DNA of 35,537 nt from assembly GCA_029248845.1 (NCBI GenBank), contig JAQWIO010000124.1, forward strand, positions 1 to 35,537, in the 5' to 3' direction. Shown piece by piece: positions 1 to 11,551 of the stretch (positions within the stretch are counted from its first letter, which is position 1; the number at the start of each line of letters is the position of its first letter). A program made the position numbers and the translations under genes. Source of the stretch: Polaribacter sp. (GTDB lineage: Bacteria > Bacteroidota > Bacteroidia > Flavobacteriales > Flavobacteriaceae). Under the pieces are notes generated by a model, which searched no databases, was not told where the DNA came from, and was given only the letters and a program-made list of their open reading frames with translations.

Positions 1-824
1 GAAACAATCTCTGTTTCTTTATTTTCTCCAGGCCATGCTGAACCAAATTTAATTTTTAATAATTCGGCCTGTTTTTCTATAATTGAACACCCTTCTTTAA
101 TATCATCTGTTATTACATTTCCACCAAAAGGAACTACAGCTGTATGTCTAATGATACCGTCTTTAAAAATAGCTAAATCTGTTGTACCGCCACCGATATC
201 AATCAAGGCTACTCCAGCTTCTTTTTCTTCTTGACTCAAAACAGCAGATGCAGATGCTAAAGGCTCTAGGGTAATTTCATTAAGATTTAAACCAGCACTT
301 TTTACACAACGTCCAATGTTTCTAATGGAAGAAACTTGCCCAACAACTACATGAAAATTTGCTTCTAAACGCCCCCCATACATTCCGATAGGCTCTTTAA
401 TATCTGCTTGAGAATCAACTTTAAATTCTTGTGGCAACACATGAATAATTTCTTCTCCGGGCAACATGACTAATTTGTGAACTTGATTAACTAAATTTTC
501 AATATCATTTTCATCAATAACTTCATCGGCGTTATTTCTTGTAATATAATCGCTATGATGTAAACTACGAATATGTTGACCTGCAATACCAACAACAACT
601 TCTTCTATCTTAAGTCCAGAAACACTTTCTGCCTCGTCAACAGCTTGCTGTATAGATTGAATAGTTTGCGTAATATTACTCACTACTCCACGTTTTACTC
701 CTAAACTTTTTGCTTTCCCGATGCCAACAACCTCAATCTTATCATATTCGTTTTTACGACCAATCATGGCAACTATTTTGGTGGTACCAATATCTAAACC
801 AACAGCTATTTTATTATTTTCCAT
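1..824 (-). CDS. ftsA: Cell division protein FtsA (partial; C-terminus beyond the window start)
   Basis: Reverse strand from ATG at 824 reads MENNKIAVGLDIGTTKIVAMIGRKNEYDKIEVVGIGKAKSLGVKRGVV..., an FtsA/actin-fold phosphate-1 motif; located directly after ftsQ. Confidence 0.93.
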   Translation of the reverse strand, partial: MENNKIAVGLDIGTTKIVAMIGRKNEYDKIEVVGIGKAKSLGVKRGVVSNITQTIQSIQQAVDEAESVSGLKIEEVVVGIAGQHIRSLHHSDYITRNNADEVIDENDIENLVNQVHKLVMLPGEEIIHVLPQEFKVDSQADIKEPIGMYGGRLEANFHVVVGQVSSIRNIGRCVKSAGLNLNEITLEPLASASAVLSQEEKEAGVALIDIGGGTTDLAIFKDGIIRHTAVVPFGGNVITDDIKEGCSIIEKQAELLKIKFGSAWPGENKETEIV

Positions 825-830
825 TTTGAT

Positions 831-1556
831 TTACTTTGTGCACACAACTTGGTTGTGATATTTTACATTAATCGTTTTATAATTTTGAATTGTTTTATCT
901 TCAAATGTTTTATTATAAAACGCTTTTAGCTTCTTAAATTTCAAGTCGATTTCAGTTAATTTTCCAAAATCAATTTTATAATTTCCACTTCTTACTGAAA
1001 ATTGATACTCATCGTCGGCAGATTTTTCAATTCCTACAACTTCTTTTTGCAAAAAATCATCCTCTAAAATGAGGGATATTAAAGGCATTATTTTATCAAT
1101 ATCTTCATCACTTTCAACCCCTAAAACCAACATTACTCGTGCGGAATAATTATCAGACAAAGGAACTTTTACTCCTTGTTTATCAACATAATAAGAACTC
1201 TCTTCCTGTAAAATTCTCGCAACAGGTGTTCGTTGTTTAACAATAGTTTTCAATGATCCTGTAATCGATAAAAACACAGACGCATTTTCTACATAAGGGT
1301 TTTCAGATACTAAACTTTCTAATCTGTATAAATCTATTACAGATTTCGCTTGGTTTTTCACACTTGTATCATTTTGTATTAACAATTTATTAACCATAGA
1401 ATGAGTCAAAAAATGATTGTCTCCAACTTCAAATTCGATAACAACTTCCTTTACAATTTTAGTCAAATTTCTATTCAATGAAAAAGAATATAAAAAGCCT
1501 AAAACACTTATCAATAATAAGAACACTATATATTTCAAGAACTTAGTAAACATCAT
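831..1556 (-). CDS. ftsQ: Cell division protein FtsQ-like
   Basis: ORF of 241 aa, N-terminal TM segment, POTRA-like region (ENPYVENASVFLSITGSLKTIVKQRTPVARI), position between murC and ftsA. Confidence 0.88.
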   Translation of the reverse strand: MMFTKFLKYIVFLLLISVLGFLYSFSLNRNLTKIVKEVVIEFEVGDNHFLTHSMVNKLLIQNDTSVKNQAKSVIDLYRLESLVSENPYVENASVFLSITGSLKTIVKQRTPVARILQEESSYYVDKQGVKVPLSDNYSARVMLVLGVESDEDIDKIMPLISLILEDDFLQKEVVGIEKSADDEYQFSVRSGNYKIDFGKLTEIDLKFKKLKAFYNKTFEDKTIQNYKTINVKYHNQVVCTK

Positions 1557-2898
1557 TTCCTATTGTTTTTAAAAGTTTATTTGTAAGGTCATTAACCAGT
1601 ACTCCTATATCTCCTGCTCCTAAAACTGTAACTACTTTTGCTGATGAATTTTTAATATCTTTTACTAAATTATTTTTTTTTGTTAATTTTTTATTCTTGC
1701 AAGTAATTTTATCAAACAACAATTCAGAATTGACTCCAGAGATAGGTACCTCTCTAGCTGGGTAAATATCTAATAATAAAACTTCATCAAACTTAGACAA
1801 GGCAATTGCAAAATCATCTAAAAAATCTCTTGTTCTTGAAAATAAATGTGGCTGAAAAACAACCAATACATTTTCATTAGGATACATTTCTCGTACAGAA
1901 CGCTCCACTGCATTTATTTCTGTAGGATGATGTGCATAATCATCAATTAATACAAGATTTTCGGTTTTAATTTTATATGTAAACCGACGCTTTACTCCTT
2001 TAAAAGAAGATAACCGTTTTTTAATAGTTTCTAACGAAATCCCATAACTATCTGCCATTGCAAATGCCGCCAAAGTATTCATCACATTATGTTGGCCAGG
2101 TAAATGAACCTCAATATTTTTAATTTCTGATGAAGGTGTTTTTACATCAAAACTATATTTTCCACTTTCTACTTTTAAATTTAATGCTTCATAATCTGCA
2201 GGTTCATTAACTGCATAGGTTAGTCCTTTCAAAGGCAAACCTTTTGCTATGATTAATGTTTCCGATATTTTGTTTGAAAATTCGATAAAAGACTCATTCA
2301 ATGCTGCTGCATCTCCATAAATATCTAAATGATCTGCGTCCATAGAGGTTATACAGGCAATATTTGGACTCAACTTTAAGAAAGATCTATCAAACTCATC
2401 AGCTTCAACTACACTAATTTTGTCCGCACCTAGAATTAAATTTGAATTGTAATTTTCTGAAATCCCTCCTAAGAAAGAAGTTGCATTTACTTCAGCCATA
2501 ATATGTCCCAAAATAGACGAGGTTGTTGTTTTTCCGTGCGTACCCGCAACTGCAAAACAAAAAGTAGTTTCAGTTATTTTTCCTAAAACTTCAGATCTTT
2601 TTAAAACCGTAAAATTATGTTCTAAGAAATAAGTTAACACCCTGTTATTTTTTGGAATAGCTGGTGTATACACAATCAACGTTTCCTCTTTTTTTAAAAA
2701 AGAGAGTGGTATCTTTTTTAAGTCATCTTCAAAATGAACTTTAACCCCAAGCTTCTCTAAATCTTTTGTAATTTGAGACGGTGTTTTATCATAACCGGCA
2801 ACTTGTTTTTTATTAGATGCAAAATAACGAGCAATAGCACTCATTCCAATGCCTCCAATACCAACAAAATAAACCTGATGTATCTCTTTTAAATTCAC
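1543..2898 (-). CDS. murC: UDP-N-acetylmuramate--L-alanine ligase
   Basis: ORF with [13 protein letters not shown] and [11 protein letters not shown] motifs; overlaps ftsQ and murG. Confidence 0.97.
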   Translation of the reverse strand: MNLKEIHQVYFVGIGGIGMSAIARYFASNKKQVAGYDKTPSQITKDLEKLGVKVHFEDDLKKIPLSFLKKEETLIVYTPAIPKNNRVLTYFLEHNFTVLKRSEVLGKITETTFCFAVAGTHGKTTTSSILGHIMAEVNATSFLGGISENYNSNLILGADKISVVEADEFDRSFLKLSPNIACITSMDADHLDIYGDAAALNESFIEFSNKISETLIIAKGLPLKGLTYAVNEPADYEALNLKVESGKYSFDVKTPSSEIKNIEVHLPGQHNVMNTLAAFAMADSYGISLETIKKRLSSFKGVKRRFTYKIKTENLVLIDDYAHHPTEINAVERSVREMYPNENVLVVFQPHLFSRTRDFLDDFAIALSKFDEVLLLDIYPAREVPISGVNSELLFDKITCKNKKLTKKNNLVKDIKNSSAKVVTVLGAGDIGVLVNDLTNKLLKTIGNDVY

Positions 2899-3989
2899 TT
2901 TTTTAACAATTGTTCTATCTCGTTAACAATATCTGTCGTTGCTCCTGGAAGGGCCAGTTCGTTTATATTTTCTGACATATGCTCTTGTTTTCCCCTGTCT
3001 TTTAACAAGGTTTCAAAAACAATAGAAAATGTTTCTAACTCATTTTCACTTAATAAAATAGCACCATGCTGGTCTGCAATTGCTTTTGCGTTTTTAGTTT
3101 GATGATCTTCTGCCACATTTGGAGAAGGAATAAAAATAACTGGTTTTCCTACGATACATAATTCAGAAACCGAGCTTGCACCCGCTCTAGAAATAATTAT
3201 ATCTGAAGCTGCATATGCAAAATCCATTCTGTTTAAAAACTGATGAACTTGAATATCGTCTGAAGTATTGTACTTTTTATATTCTTCATAATAGAGTTTT
3301 CCACATTGCCAAATAACCTGAACTTGTTGGTTTTTAAAAAAGTCTAAATTACTTTCAACTAATTGATTTATTTTTCTAGCTCCTAAACTTCCTCCTAAAA
3401 CTAAGATAGTTTTCTTGTTTTTATCTAAACTAAAAAAAGTTTTTCCTTCTTCTATTTTAGAATGAATGGATAACAAATCTTGACGTACAGGGTTTCCTGT
3501 TTTTACAATTTTCCCCAATGGGAAAAACCGCTCTAAATGGTCATAAGCAACACAAATTTTATCTGCCTTTTTACCCAACAGTTTGTTGGTAATTCCTGGA
3601 TACGAATTCTGTTCTTGAATTAAAGTTGGAACTCCCTTTCTATTTGCCATAATTAATGTTGGCCCACTTGCAAAACCACCTGTACCAATTGCGATGTCTG
3701 GCTTAAAATTTTTAATTATTTTTGAGGCATTCCATAAACTATTGAGCATTTTAAAAGGAAAGGATAAATTATCAATTGTTAATTTTCTTTGAATACCAGA
3801 GATCCACAATCCTTTAATTGCATAACCCGCTTGTGGAACTTTTTCCATTTCCATTTTATTTTTTGCACCTACAAAAAGAAAATTAGCCTCTGGATAACGC
3901 AACTTTAATTCGTTTGCAATTGCAATTGCAGGGTAAATATGACCTCCTGTTCCTCCACCAGAAATTAAAATATTAATCGATTGTTTCAT
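2895..3989 (-). CDS. murG: UDP-N-acetylglucosamine transferase MurG
   Basis: [27 protein letters not shown] and [12 protein letters not shown] motifs. Confidence 0.97.
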   Translation of the reverse strand: MKQSINILISGGGTGGHIYPAIAIANELKLRYPEANFLFVGAKNKMEMEKVPQAGYAIKGLWISGIQRKLTIDNLSFPFKMLNSLWNASKIIKNFKPDIAIGTGGFASGPTLIMANRKGVPTLIQEQNSYPGITNKLLGKKADKICVAYDHLERFFPLGKIVKTGNPVRQDLLSIHSKIEEGKTFFSLDKNKKTILVLGGSLGARKINQLVESNLDFFKNQQVQVIWQCGKLYYEEYKKYNTSDDIQVHQFLNRMDFAYAASDIIISRAGASSVSELCIVGKPVIFIPSPNVAEDHQTKNAKAIADQHGAILLSENELETFSIVFETLLKDRGKQEHMSENINELALPGATTDIVNEIEQLLKK

Positions 3990-5157
3990 GAAGTATATCT
4001 AAAGGGTTATCATCTAAAATATCGTATTCTGTTTCCTCTTTTGAGGCGCTTACACTTAGAATTATTCCCAATGCAAAACAAGTCATCCAAATAGAAGTAC
4101 CTCCACTACTAATTAGTGGTAAGGTTTGTCCTGTAACTGGAAATAAATTGCTGGCAACAGCCATATTAATAATTGCCTGAAAAACAATTGGCACACCCAC
4201 ACCTAGAACTAACAATGCGCCAAAAATTGTAGTTGTTTTATTAATAACCACAAAAATTCTAAACAGTAATAAAAAATAAATAAACACAATAACAAAACCT
4301 CCAAGCAAACCATATTCCTCTACAATAATTGCAAAAATAAAATCGGATGTAGATTGAGGTAAAAAGTTCTTTTGCACACTTTTTCCTGGACCAACTCCAA
4401 AAATTCCTCCAGTAGCAATTGCAATCTTCGCTTTTTCAACCTGATATGCATCTTTACCTCCTTCTTTAGAAAAGTTTTCTATTCTACTTTCCCAGGTTTG
4501 AACTCTATTTGGCATTGCATCGGGAAAAGCTTTTACTGTCAGAATAAAAATTGAAAGCAGTAAAATACCTGCCCCTAAAATAAATGCTAGATATTTAATT
4601 GGATATCCACCTATAAACATCATCATTAAAATCATTACAAAAATGATTGCAGTCGTAGAAAAATTTGCTGGCAATATCAACAATAGAATAAGAGTAACAG
4701 GAAGCCAAAGCTGCAATACACTTTCTTTAAAATTAATAGCCTTTTCTTTATTCTTTGCTAAATACCTTGCTACATAAATCATTAAAACCAAACCTGCTAA
4801 GGTTGAGGTTTGAAAACCAATTCCTCCTATTCGAATCCATCGACTAGCGTTTGCACCACCAATCGTAGTTCCTTGTGCCAAGGTAAAAATCAATAAAACA
4901 GCAACAACAGGAAGCATTAAAACAGACCCTCCAGAAAAATACCTATATGGCACTTTATGAACACCATAAATAACAGCAAATCCCATAATTAGAAGAACAA
5001 TGTGCTTTACTAGATGACCTAAAGTAGAACCAGAGCCTACAACATACACCAAGTTTGTACTTGCACTGTAAACAGGCATAAATGAAAATATTGCTAAAAC
5101 AGCAACAATTGCCCAAATGGTTTTATCTCCTTGTATATGTTGTAAAATCGTTTTCAT
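3973..5157 (-). CDS. ftsW: FtsW/RodA/SpoVE family septal peptidoglycan polymerase
   Basis: Multi-TM SEDS protein with [31 protein letters not shown] and PLISSGGTS motifs. Confidence 0.95.
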   Translation of the reverse strand: MKTILQHIQGDKTIWAIVAVLAIFSFMPVYSASTNLVYVVGSGSTLGHLVKHIVLLIMGFAVIYGVHKVPYRYFSGGSVLMLPVVAVLLIFTLAQGTTIGGANASRWIRIGGIGFQTSTLAGLVLMIYVARYLAKNKEKAINFKESVLQLWLPVTLILLLILPANFSTTAIIFVMILMMMFIGGYPIKYLAFILGAGILLLSIFILTVKAFPDAMPNRVQTWESRIENFSKEGGKDAYQVEKAKIAIATGGIFGVGPGKSVQKNFLPQSTSDFIFAIIVEEYGLLGGFVIVFIYFLLLFRIFVVINKTTTIFGALLVLGVGVPIVFQAIINMAVASNLFPVTGQTLPLISSGGTSIWMTCFALGIILSVSASKEETEYDILDDNPLDILHETID

Positions 5158-5167
5158 GAAATTTTTG

Positions 5168-6502
5168 TTATAAACTTCTTACTGCTCTTTTAAATTGACG
5201 GCCTCTATCTTCATAGCTCTCGAACAAATCAAAACTTGCACAAGCTGGAGAGAGCAAAACCACTTCACCTCTTTCTGACAACTTATGTGAGACTTTCACA
5301 GCCTCTTCGGCTCCTGCAGTTTCAACAATAACATCAACTACATTACCAAACATATTTTTAATTTTTACATTATCAAGACCCAAACAAACAATGGCTTTTA
5401 CTTTTTCTCTTACCAATGGTAATAAATCGCTGTAATCATTTCCTTTATCAACTCCTCCAACAATCCAAACTGTAGACTTGTCCATACATTCTAACGCATA
5501 AAATGTTGCATTTACATTGGTTGCTTTAGAGTCGTTTATATACTCTACACCCTTAATTTTAGCTACATTTTCTAAACGGTGCTCAACACCTTCAAAGTCT
5601 TCTAAACTTTCTTTTATTGTTTGCTTTCGTAGCTTTAATAATTTTGCAGCCATTATTGCTGCCATTGCATTTTTAGTATTGTGTTTTCCCTTAACTGATA
5701 AAGTTGATAATGGCATAGTAAATATTTCTTTATTTATTTTGATGATTATAGTATTGTCTTTTAAATAGGCTCCGTATTCTAATTTTTTTTCAATTGAAAA
5801 TGGAACTAATCTTGCTTTGGTTTTGTTTTCTTCTAACCATTTATGAATCGCTGCATTGTCTGCGTCATAAATTAAATAATCGGTTGCATCTTGATTCATT
5901 GTTATTCTAAATTTTGACGCTATATACTTATCAAAGTCGTACTCATATCGATCTAAATGATCAGGAGTAATATTGGTTAAAATTGCAATATGACTTTTAA
6001 AATTTTGAATTCCGTCTAATTGAAAACTACTTAGTTCCAGAACATAATGTTCATGGGATTCTTCTGCTACTTGCTGAGCAAAACTGTGACCAATATTGCC
6101 TGCTAACCCAACATTTAAGTCTGCATTTTTTAAAATATGATGCAGTAATAAAGTTGTTGTCGTTTTACCATTTGAACCTGTGATCCCAATAATATTTGCA
6201 TTGGTATAGGAAGAAGCAAATTCAATTTCTGAAAGAATCGGAATCAACTTTTTCTTCAACTTTTGAACCAAAGCAACATGATCTGGAATTCCAGGGCTTT
6301 TCATCACTAGAGTAGCATTTAAAATGATACTTTCTGTATGATTCTTCTCCTCAAAATCTATCTTATTATGTAAAAGAACTTCTTTATATTTTTTTAAAAT
6401 TTCTCCTTTATCGGAGACAAAAACTTCATATCCTTTTTGCTTTCCTAAAAGTGCTGTTCCAACACCACTTTCACCTCCACCAAGAATTACCAGTTTTTTC
6501 AT
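5168..6502 (-). CDS. murD: UDP-N-acetylmuramoylalanine--D-glutamate ligase
   Basis: GITGSNGKTTTT, NITPDHLDRY, INDSKATN motifs. Confidence 0.97.
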   Translation of the reverse strand: MKKLVILGGGESGVGTALLGKQKGYEVFVSDKGEILKKYKEVLLHNKIDFEEKNHTESIILNATLVMKSPGIPDHVALVQKLKKKLIPILSEIEFASSYTNANIIGITGSNGKTTTTLLLHHILKNADLNVGLAGNIGHSFAQQVAEESHEHYVLELSSFQLDGIQNFKSHIAILTNITPDHLDRYEYDFDKYIASKFRITMNQDATDYLIYDADNAAIHKWLEENKTKARLVPFSIEKKLEYGAYLKDNTIIIKINKEIFTMPLSTLSVKGKHNTKNAMAAIMAAKLLKLRKQTIKESLEDFEGVEHRLENVAKIKGVEYINDSKATNVNATFYALECMDKSTVWIVGGVDKGNDYSDLLPLVREKVKAIVCLGLDNVKIKNMFGNVVDVIVETAGAEEAVKVSHKLSERGEVVLLSPACASFDLFESYEDRGRQFKRAVRSL

Positions 6503-7729
6503 TTATCTTAATTTCAGGGTAACAATTGTGAATACTGCTAATAAAATCCCTATAATCCAAAATCTGACTACAATTTTACTTTCGTGATAACTCAACTTTT
6601 GGTAGTGGTGATGTAATGGTGCCATTCTAAACACCCTTCTTCCTTCACCAAACTTCTTCTTCGTGTACTTGAACCAAGAAACCTGAAGAATTACAGAAAG
6701 ATTTTCAACAACAAAAATCCCGGCTAAAATTGGCAACAGTAATTCTTTACGAATTGCTATAGCAATAACAGCTATAATTCCACCAATTGTGAGGCTTCCT
6801 GTATCTCCCATAAACACTTGTGCAGGAAATGTATTATACCAGAGAAATCCAATTAATGACCCTGCAAATGCTAAAATAAAAACCGTCATTTCTCCAGAAT
6901 TTGGGATGTACATTACGTCTAAATAATCTGCAAAATTGATATTCCCAGAAACCCATGCAAAAACGGCTAATGTTAGGACTATAATTGCAGAAGTACCTGC
7001 TGCCAGGCCATCTACCCCATCTGTTAGATTTGCTCCATTTGAAACTCCTGTTACAATAAAGACAGTAATAAAAATAAAAACTAACCAGCCATATTTTTCA
7101 TATCCTTCTCCTAAAAAATGCAACAATTTAGAATAGTCTAATTCATTGTCTTTCATGAAAGGAACCGTGGTTTTTGTTGACTTATGAGCTTCCCCAAAAA
7201 TATTTTTTCTTCCTTCACTGTTTTCAATTTGTTGTTCTTTTGGGAGCTTTTCTTTGATTGTTACACCATCATTAAAATAAAGCATCAAACCAACGATAAT
7301 TCCCAAACCGACTTGACCTAAAACTTTGAATTTCCCTTTCAATCCTTCTTTATCTTTTTTAAACACTTTTATATAATCATCTAGAAAGCCTATAAAGCCC
7401 ATCCAAACAGTAGTTATGACAAGAATTATTATATAAATATTATTTAATTTAGCTAATAAAAACACAGGTATTAAAGTCGCCAAAATGATGATAATTCCTC
7501 CCATAGTTGGAGTCCCTGATTTTTGAACTTGCCCCTCTAGGCCTAAGTCTCTAATAGACTCTCCTACTTGTAGTCTTTGTAAAAAACAAATAATTCTCTT
7601 ACCGAAAATAGCAGAAATTAATAATGACAAAATAAATGCTGCAGCTGCTCTAAATGTGATAAATTGAAATACACTGGCTCCTGGAAAACTAAATTGACTT
7701 TCTAAATATTCGAATAAATAATACAGCAT
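6503..7729 (-). CDS. mraY: Phospho-N-acetylmuramoyl-pentapeptide transferase
   Basis: [37 protein letters not shown] motifs; long Bacteroidetes-type insert. Confidence 0.97.
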   Translation of the reverse strand: MLYYLFEYLESQFSFPGASVFQFITFRAAAAFILSLLISAIFGKRIICFLQRLQVGESIRDLGLEGQVQKSGTPTMGGIIIILATLIPVFLLAKLNNIYIIILVITTVWMGFIGFLDDYIKVFKKDKEGLKGKFKVLGQVGLGIIVGLMLYFNDGVTIKEKLPKEQQIENSEGRKNIFGEAHKSTKTTVPFMKDNELDYSKLLHFLGEGYEKYGWLVFIFITVFIVTGVSNGANLTDGVDGLAAGTSAIIVLTLAVFAWVSGNINFADYLDVMYIPNSGEMTVFILAFAGSLIGFLWYNTFPAQVFMGDTGSLTIGGIIAVIAIAIRKELLLPILAGIFVVENLSVILQVSWFKYTKKKFGEGRRVFRMAPLHHHYQKLSYHESKIVVRFWIIGILLAVFTIVTLKLR

Positions 7730-7731
7730 TT

Positions 7732-9198
7732 TTAGTTGTTTTTTAATTGATTGAAACAGATTTTAACTTCCTCTAAATCATCAAAATGAGATCTAACTCC
7801 ATTTATTTCTTGATAATTTTCATGTCCTTTTCCTGCAATTAATATGATATCTCCACGTTCAGAAAATTTACAGGCCGTTTTTATTGCCTGTCTTCTGTCT
7901 AAAATTGACAGCGTTTTTTTATAGTTTTCAGAGGCAATACCCATTTCCATTTCATCAATTATTGTTTGTGGATTTTCTGTTCTTGGATTGTCTGAAGTTA
8001 AAATCGATTGATCACTTAATTGTGAGGCAATATGAGCAATTTTTGGTCTTTTGGCTTTATCTCGATCTCCACCACAACCGACAACTGCAATCAATTTTTC
8101 ACTACCTTTTCTAATATCATTAATCGTTTCCAATACATTCATTAGTGCGTCAGGAGTATGCGCATAATCTATAATTGCTGTAACACCACCCTCAGAAATA
8201 ATAGATTCAAAACGACCACTTACATTTTCTAACTGACTGATAATTGTTAGTATTTCTAATTTTTCTAGGCCTAATAATTCTGCAACGGCAAAAATTGCTA
8301 CTAAATTAGAAGCATTAAATTGACCAATTAATTTTGTCCAAACTTCTGTTTCGTTAATTTTCAATAATGTGCCAGAAAATTGCTTCTCTAAAATTTTAGC
8401 TTTGTAATCTGCTATCGTTGTTAACGCGTAGGTTTTCTTTTTTGCCTTTGTATTTTGCAACATAAAGTTGCCATTTTTATCATCTAAATTTGTAAGTGCA
8501 AAAGCAGATTTAGATAAAGAATCAAAAAAAGATTTTTTTACATCTCTATACGCTGCAAAAGTCTCATGGTAATCTAGATGATCATGAGATAAATTGGTAA
8601 AAACTCCTCCAATAAAAGTTAACCCAGCTGTTCTTTTTTGATGAATTCCATGAGAACTCACTTCCATAAAACAGTAATCCACATCAGCATGAATCATTTT
8701 ATCTAAATAATAATTAATAGTTATAGAATCTGGAGTTGTATGTGTGGCCTTAAATTCGATTTCATCTACCATGATTTTAACAGTAGACAACAATCCAACT
8801 TTATAGCCTGCTTTTTTAAATAATTGATACAACAATGATGCTATCGTAGTTTTACCATTTGTTCCAGTGACACCCACTAAAGGTAATTTCTTAGATGGAT
8901 TACTGTAAAAATTAGCTGCCATAATAGCCAATGCTGAATTAACACAAGGAACCTGAACATAGGTAACCCCTTGTTTTTTGTCTTCTAATAAATCTTCACA
9001 AATGACAGCTATTGCTCCCAACTCTATTGCTTTATTTATAAACAAGTGACCATCAACATTACTTCCTTTTTGAGCTATAAAAACGGTTCCTTTTTCAACC
9101 TTTCTAGAATCAAAAACAATATTATTAATCTCAATATTTGTCAACCCAAAAACTTGATGAATAGTAACCCTATATAATATGTCTTTTAAATTTTTCAG
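7732..9198 (-). CDS. murE: UDP-N-acetylmuramoylalanyl-D-glutamate--2,6-diaminopimelate ligase
   Basis: [33 protein letters not shown] motifs. ORF track starts at 9144 (TTG), but the frame stays open and MurE-like to about 9198 ([25 protein letters not shown]); start codon uncertain, CTG at 9198 proposed. Confidence 0.93.
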   Translation of the reverse strand: MKNLKDILYRVTIHQVFGLTNIEINNIVFDSRKVEKGTVFIAQKGSNVDGHLFINKAIELGAIAVICEDLLEDKKQGVTYVQVPCVNSALAIMAANFYSNPSKKLPLVGVTGTNGKTTIASLLYQLFKKAGYKVGLLSTVKIMVDEIEFKATHTTPDSITINYYLDKMIHADVDYCFMEVSSHGIHQKRTAGLTFIGGVFTNLSHDHLDYHETFAAYRDVKKSFFDSLSKSAFALTNLDDKNGNFMLQNTKAKKKTYALTTIADYKAKILEKQFSGTLLKINETEVWTKLIGQFNASNLVAIFAVAELLGLEKLEILTIISQLENVSGRFESIISEGGVTAIIDYAHTPDALMNVLETINDIRKGSEKLIAVVGCGGDRDKAKRPKIAHIASQLSDQSILTSDNPRTENPQTIIDEMEMGIASENYKKTLSILDRRQAIKTACKFSERGDIILIAGKGHENYQEINGVRSHFDDLEEVKICFNQLKNN

Positions 9199-9199
9199 G

Positions 9200-11218
9200 T
9201 TATGAAAGTTTTAGAGTAATAGTAGTTCCTTTTATTAATTTTTCTCCTTTTTTTTGTGATTGAAATTCTACTTTTCCTACACCATAAATCTTCACTTTCA
9301 ATCCGATGTTTTCTAATAAATACATAGCATCCATTCCTACCATACCTCTAACATCTGGAATCTTTGAATACTCTTTATTTAGTTTTTTATCAAAATCTAG
9401 ATATTGACTATTAATCGTTTCAAACTTTACTTTATCTTCTACAGATTGATTGTCAATTGGCGTTGTTGTAAATATTTTTTGGGCAATTTCCTTGAAAACT
9501 GGCGCTGCAACTGTTGCACCATAATATCCTTTTTCTTTGTTAGGATCATGAATGACAACAATACAAGAATACTTTGGCTTATCTGCTGGAAAAAAACCTG
9601 CAAAAGAGGCTACGTAGTGTTTTGCTGAATAATAACCCCCTTCCCAATCTCCCCTATCGTTTTTAGTTCTTGGAATGTATTTTTTTGCAGTTCCTGTTTT
9701 TCCTGCCATCGAAAAATTAGAAGAATAAATATTGTTTGCAGTTCCCTTTACCACTACATTTTCCATCACTTTTCTAATTTTCTTTAATGTTTCGTCAGAA
9801 GCAATTTTTGAATTTATAATTTCAGTTTTAAAAACCTCCTCTGTTTTATCTTGCCTTCTCAACTCTTTGACAAACATTGGCTTCACCATTATGCCGTTAT
9901 TAGCTACGGCATTGTAAAACATCAATGTTTGCATTGGTGTAACAGAAATTCCATATCCCCAAGACATCCATTCCAATGAAATTTTGTTCCATCTTTTTTT
10001 ATCTTTTGGGTTTGGCACATAAGGCACTCCCTCTCCTTTAATCTGAAAACCTATTGGCTTTGTAAAGCCATATTTTTCAATTTTTTCATAATACTTTTGT
10101 GGAGTAGCGTCATAATGTTCTTTTATCATTTTCACAATTCCTACATTAGACGAAACCTCAAAAACCCTAGCTACAGAAATTTTACCGTGCCCACCTCTAT
10201 GTGAATCTTCGACTTTTCTATTGTGTACAAAAAATTTTCCTTTTTCAGTGTCAATTACAGTTGAAGTATCAATCACTTTATCATCCAAAGCAATCATTAA
10301 ACTTGCCAGCTTGAAGGTAGATCCAGGCTCATGACTCTCCCAAACTGCGTAATTTCTTTTTTCATAGTAAGTTCCTTTTGAGGTTCTTCCTAAATTGGAA
10401 ATCGCTTTAATTTCTCCAGTTGCAGTCTCCATTACAACAGCACAACCATGATCTGCTTCAAAATATGCCAATCTATTTAATAGCGCATGATGTGTAATAT
10501 CTTGGATATTTACATCTATAGTTGTTATGATATCGTGACCATCAATAGGTTCTTTTTCATTCACATCGTTAATTGGCTTCCATTGATTTTTTGCGATTTT
10601 CTGTTTCCATCTTAAACCGTTTACTCCCTTCATATAATCTGCAAAAGCGCCTTCTATTCCGGCACCACCTCTTAAGTCATCATACCCAATTGTACGTTCT
10701 GCTATTTTTCCAATTGGATGCGCTCTAACAGTTCTGTGTTGTGCAATAAACCCACCACTATAAACTCCTTTATTGAAAATTGGAAATTGCTTCATCTTCA
10801 GATAATCTGTATATCCGATATTTCTTGCAATTAATAAATACCTATTCTTTCGCTTTTTAGCATTTCTTAATCTATCTTGATAAAAATCTGAACTTTTACC
10901 CAACATTTTAGAGAGTTCAATTGACAGTGCTACAATATTTTTCTCGAAAACAACATCATCTACAGCAACCACATCCATTCTGATTGTATACTTCGACATT
11001 GAAGTTGCTAATAAATTTCCATCAGCAGCATATACATTTCCTTTGTTTGCAAAAATAGTATCTTGCTTAATTGTTAATTCGGTAGATAATTTCCTGTATT
11101 TTTCACCCTCTGTGTGTTGAATTGCAAAGACACGAAATACAATTGCCAATAAAAAAAGCGTCATAAAAGCAGCTACTAAGTAGAATTTTGTAAGAATGCT
11201 TTTTTTGTGAGTTGCCAA
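9200..11218 (-). CDS. ftsI: Penicillin-binding protein 2/3, FtsI-type transpeptidase with C-terminal PASTA-like domain
   Basis: Transpeptidase motifs EPGSTFK (SxxK), SSNVG (SxN), AGKTGTA (KTG); C-terminal IPDVRGMVGMDAMYLLENIGLKVKIYG. Confidence 0.95.
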   Translation of the reverse strand: MATHKKSILTKFYLVAAFMTLFLLAIVFRVFAIQHTEGEKYRKLSTELTIKQDTIFANKGNVYAADGNLLATSMSKYTIRMDVVAVDDVVFEKNIVALSIELSKMLGKSSDFYQDRLRNAKKRKNRYLLIARNIGYTDYLKMKQFPIFNKGVYSGGFIAQHRTVRAHPIGKIAERTIGYDDLRGGAGIEGAFADYMKGVNGLRWKQKIAKNQWKPINDVNEKEPIDGHDIITTIDVNIQDITHHALLNRLAYFEADHGCAVVMETATGEIKAISNLGRTSKGTYYEKRNYAVWESHEPGSTFKLASLMIALDDKVIDTSTVIDTEKGKFFVHNRKVEDSHRGGHGKISVARVFEVSSNVGIVKMIKEHYDATPQKYYEKIEKYGFTKPIGFQIKGEGVPYVPNPKDKKRWNKISLEWMSWGYGISVTPMQTLMFYNAVANNGIMVKPMFVKELRRQDKTEEVFKTEIINSKIASDETLKKIRKVMENVVVKGTANNIYSSNFSMAGKTGTAKKYIPRTKNDRGDWEGGYYSAKHYVASFAGFFPADKPKYSCIVVIHDPNKEKGYYGATVAAPVFKEIAQKIFTTTPIDNQSVEDKVKFETINSQYLDFDKKLNKEYSKIPDVRGMVGMDAMYLLENIGLKVKIYGVGKVEFQSQKKGEKLIKGTTITLKLS

Positions 11219-11220
11219 TT

Positions 11221-11550
11221 TTATAAATCTTTAATAGTTACTTTTATTTTTTTTGGAGGTGATTGTAAAGGCTCCAACCCAATTGATATCGCTTTCTTTC
11301 GGATATTAGACTCCATTTTCATCCTCATTAAAATAGTCCCCGTATCTACATATTCAGCTCTTAATTCTCTTTTCTTTTTGTTCAGTTTTGAAATCTGAAT
11401 AACTTTCTTATCCGCTTTATGAGCACTTGAAATCATAATCAACATTAACACAACTACAAAAAAAATAATTCGCCAATTTTTAAAAGCAGATTCATCCGTA
11501 AGAAAACTTCCTCTCAGAAAATCGTAAACTCCTTTTTTAACTTTTGACAT
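11221..11550 (-). CDS. ftsL: FtsL-like small bitopic division protein
   Basis: 109 aa, one TM segment followed by a coiled-coil-like region, between ftsI and rsmH. Confidence 0.8.
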   Translation of the reverse strand: MSKVKKGVYDFLRGSFLTDESAFKNWRIIFFVVVLMLIMISSAHKADKKVIQISKLNKKKRELRAEYVDTGTILMRMKMESNIRKKAISIGLEPLQSPPKKIKVTIKDL

Positions 11551-11551
11551 T

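Noticed and set aside
4372-4554. Short plus-strand ORFs antisense to the dcw genes (4372, 5517, 6936, 7884, 9404, 9732, 11207, 11544, 11851, 12406)
   Set aside because: Fully inside well-supported conserved genes on the other strand, low-complexity translations without recognisable domains; shadow ORFs.
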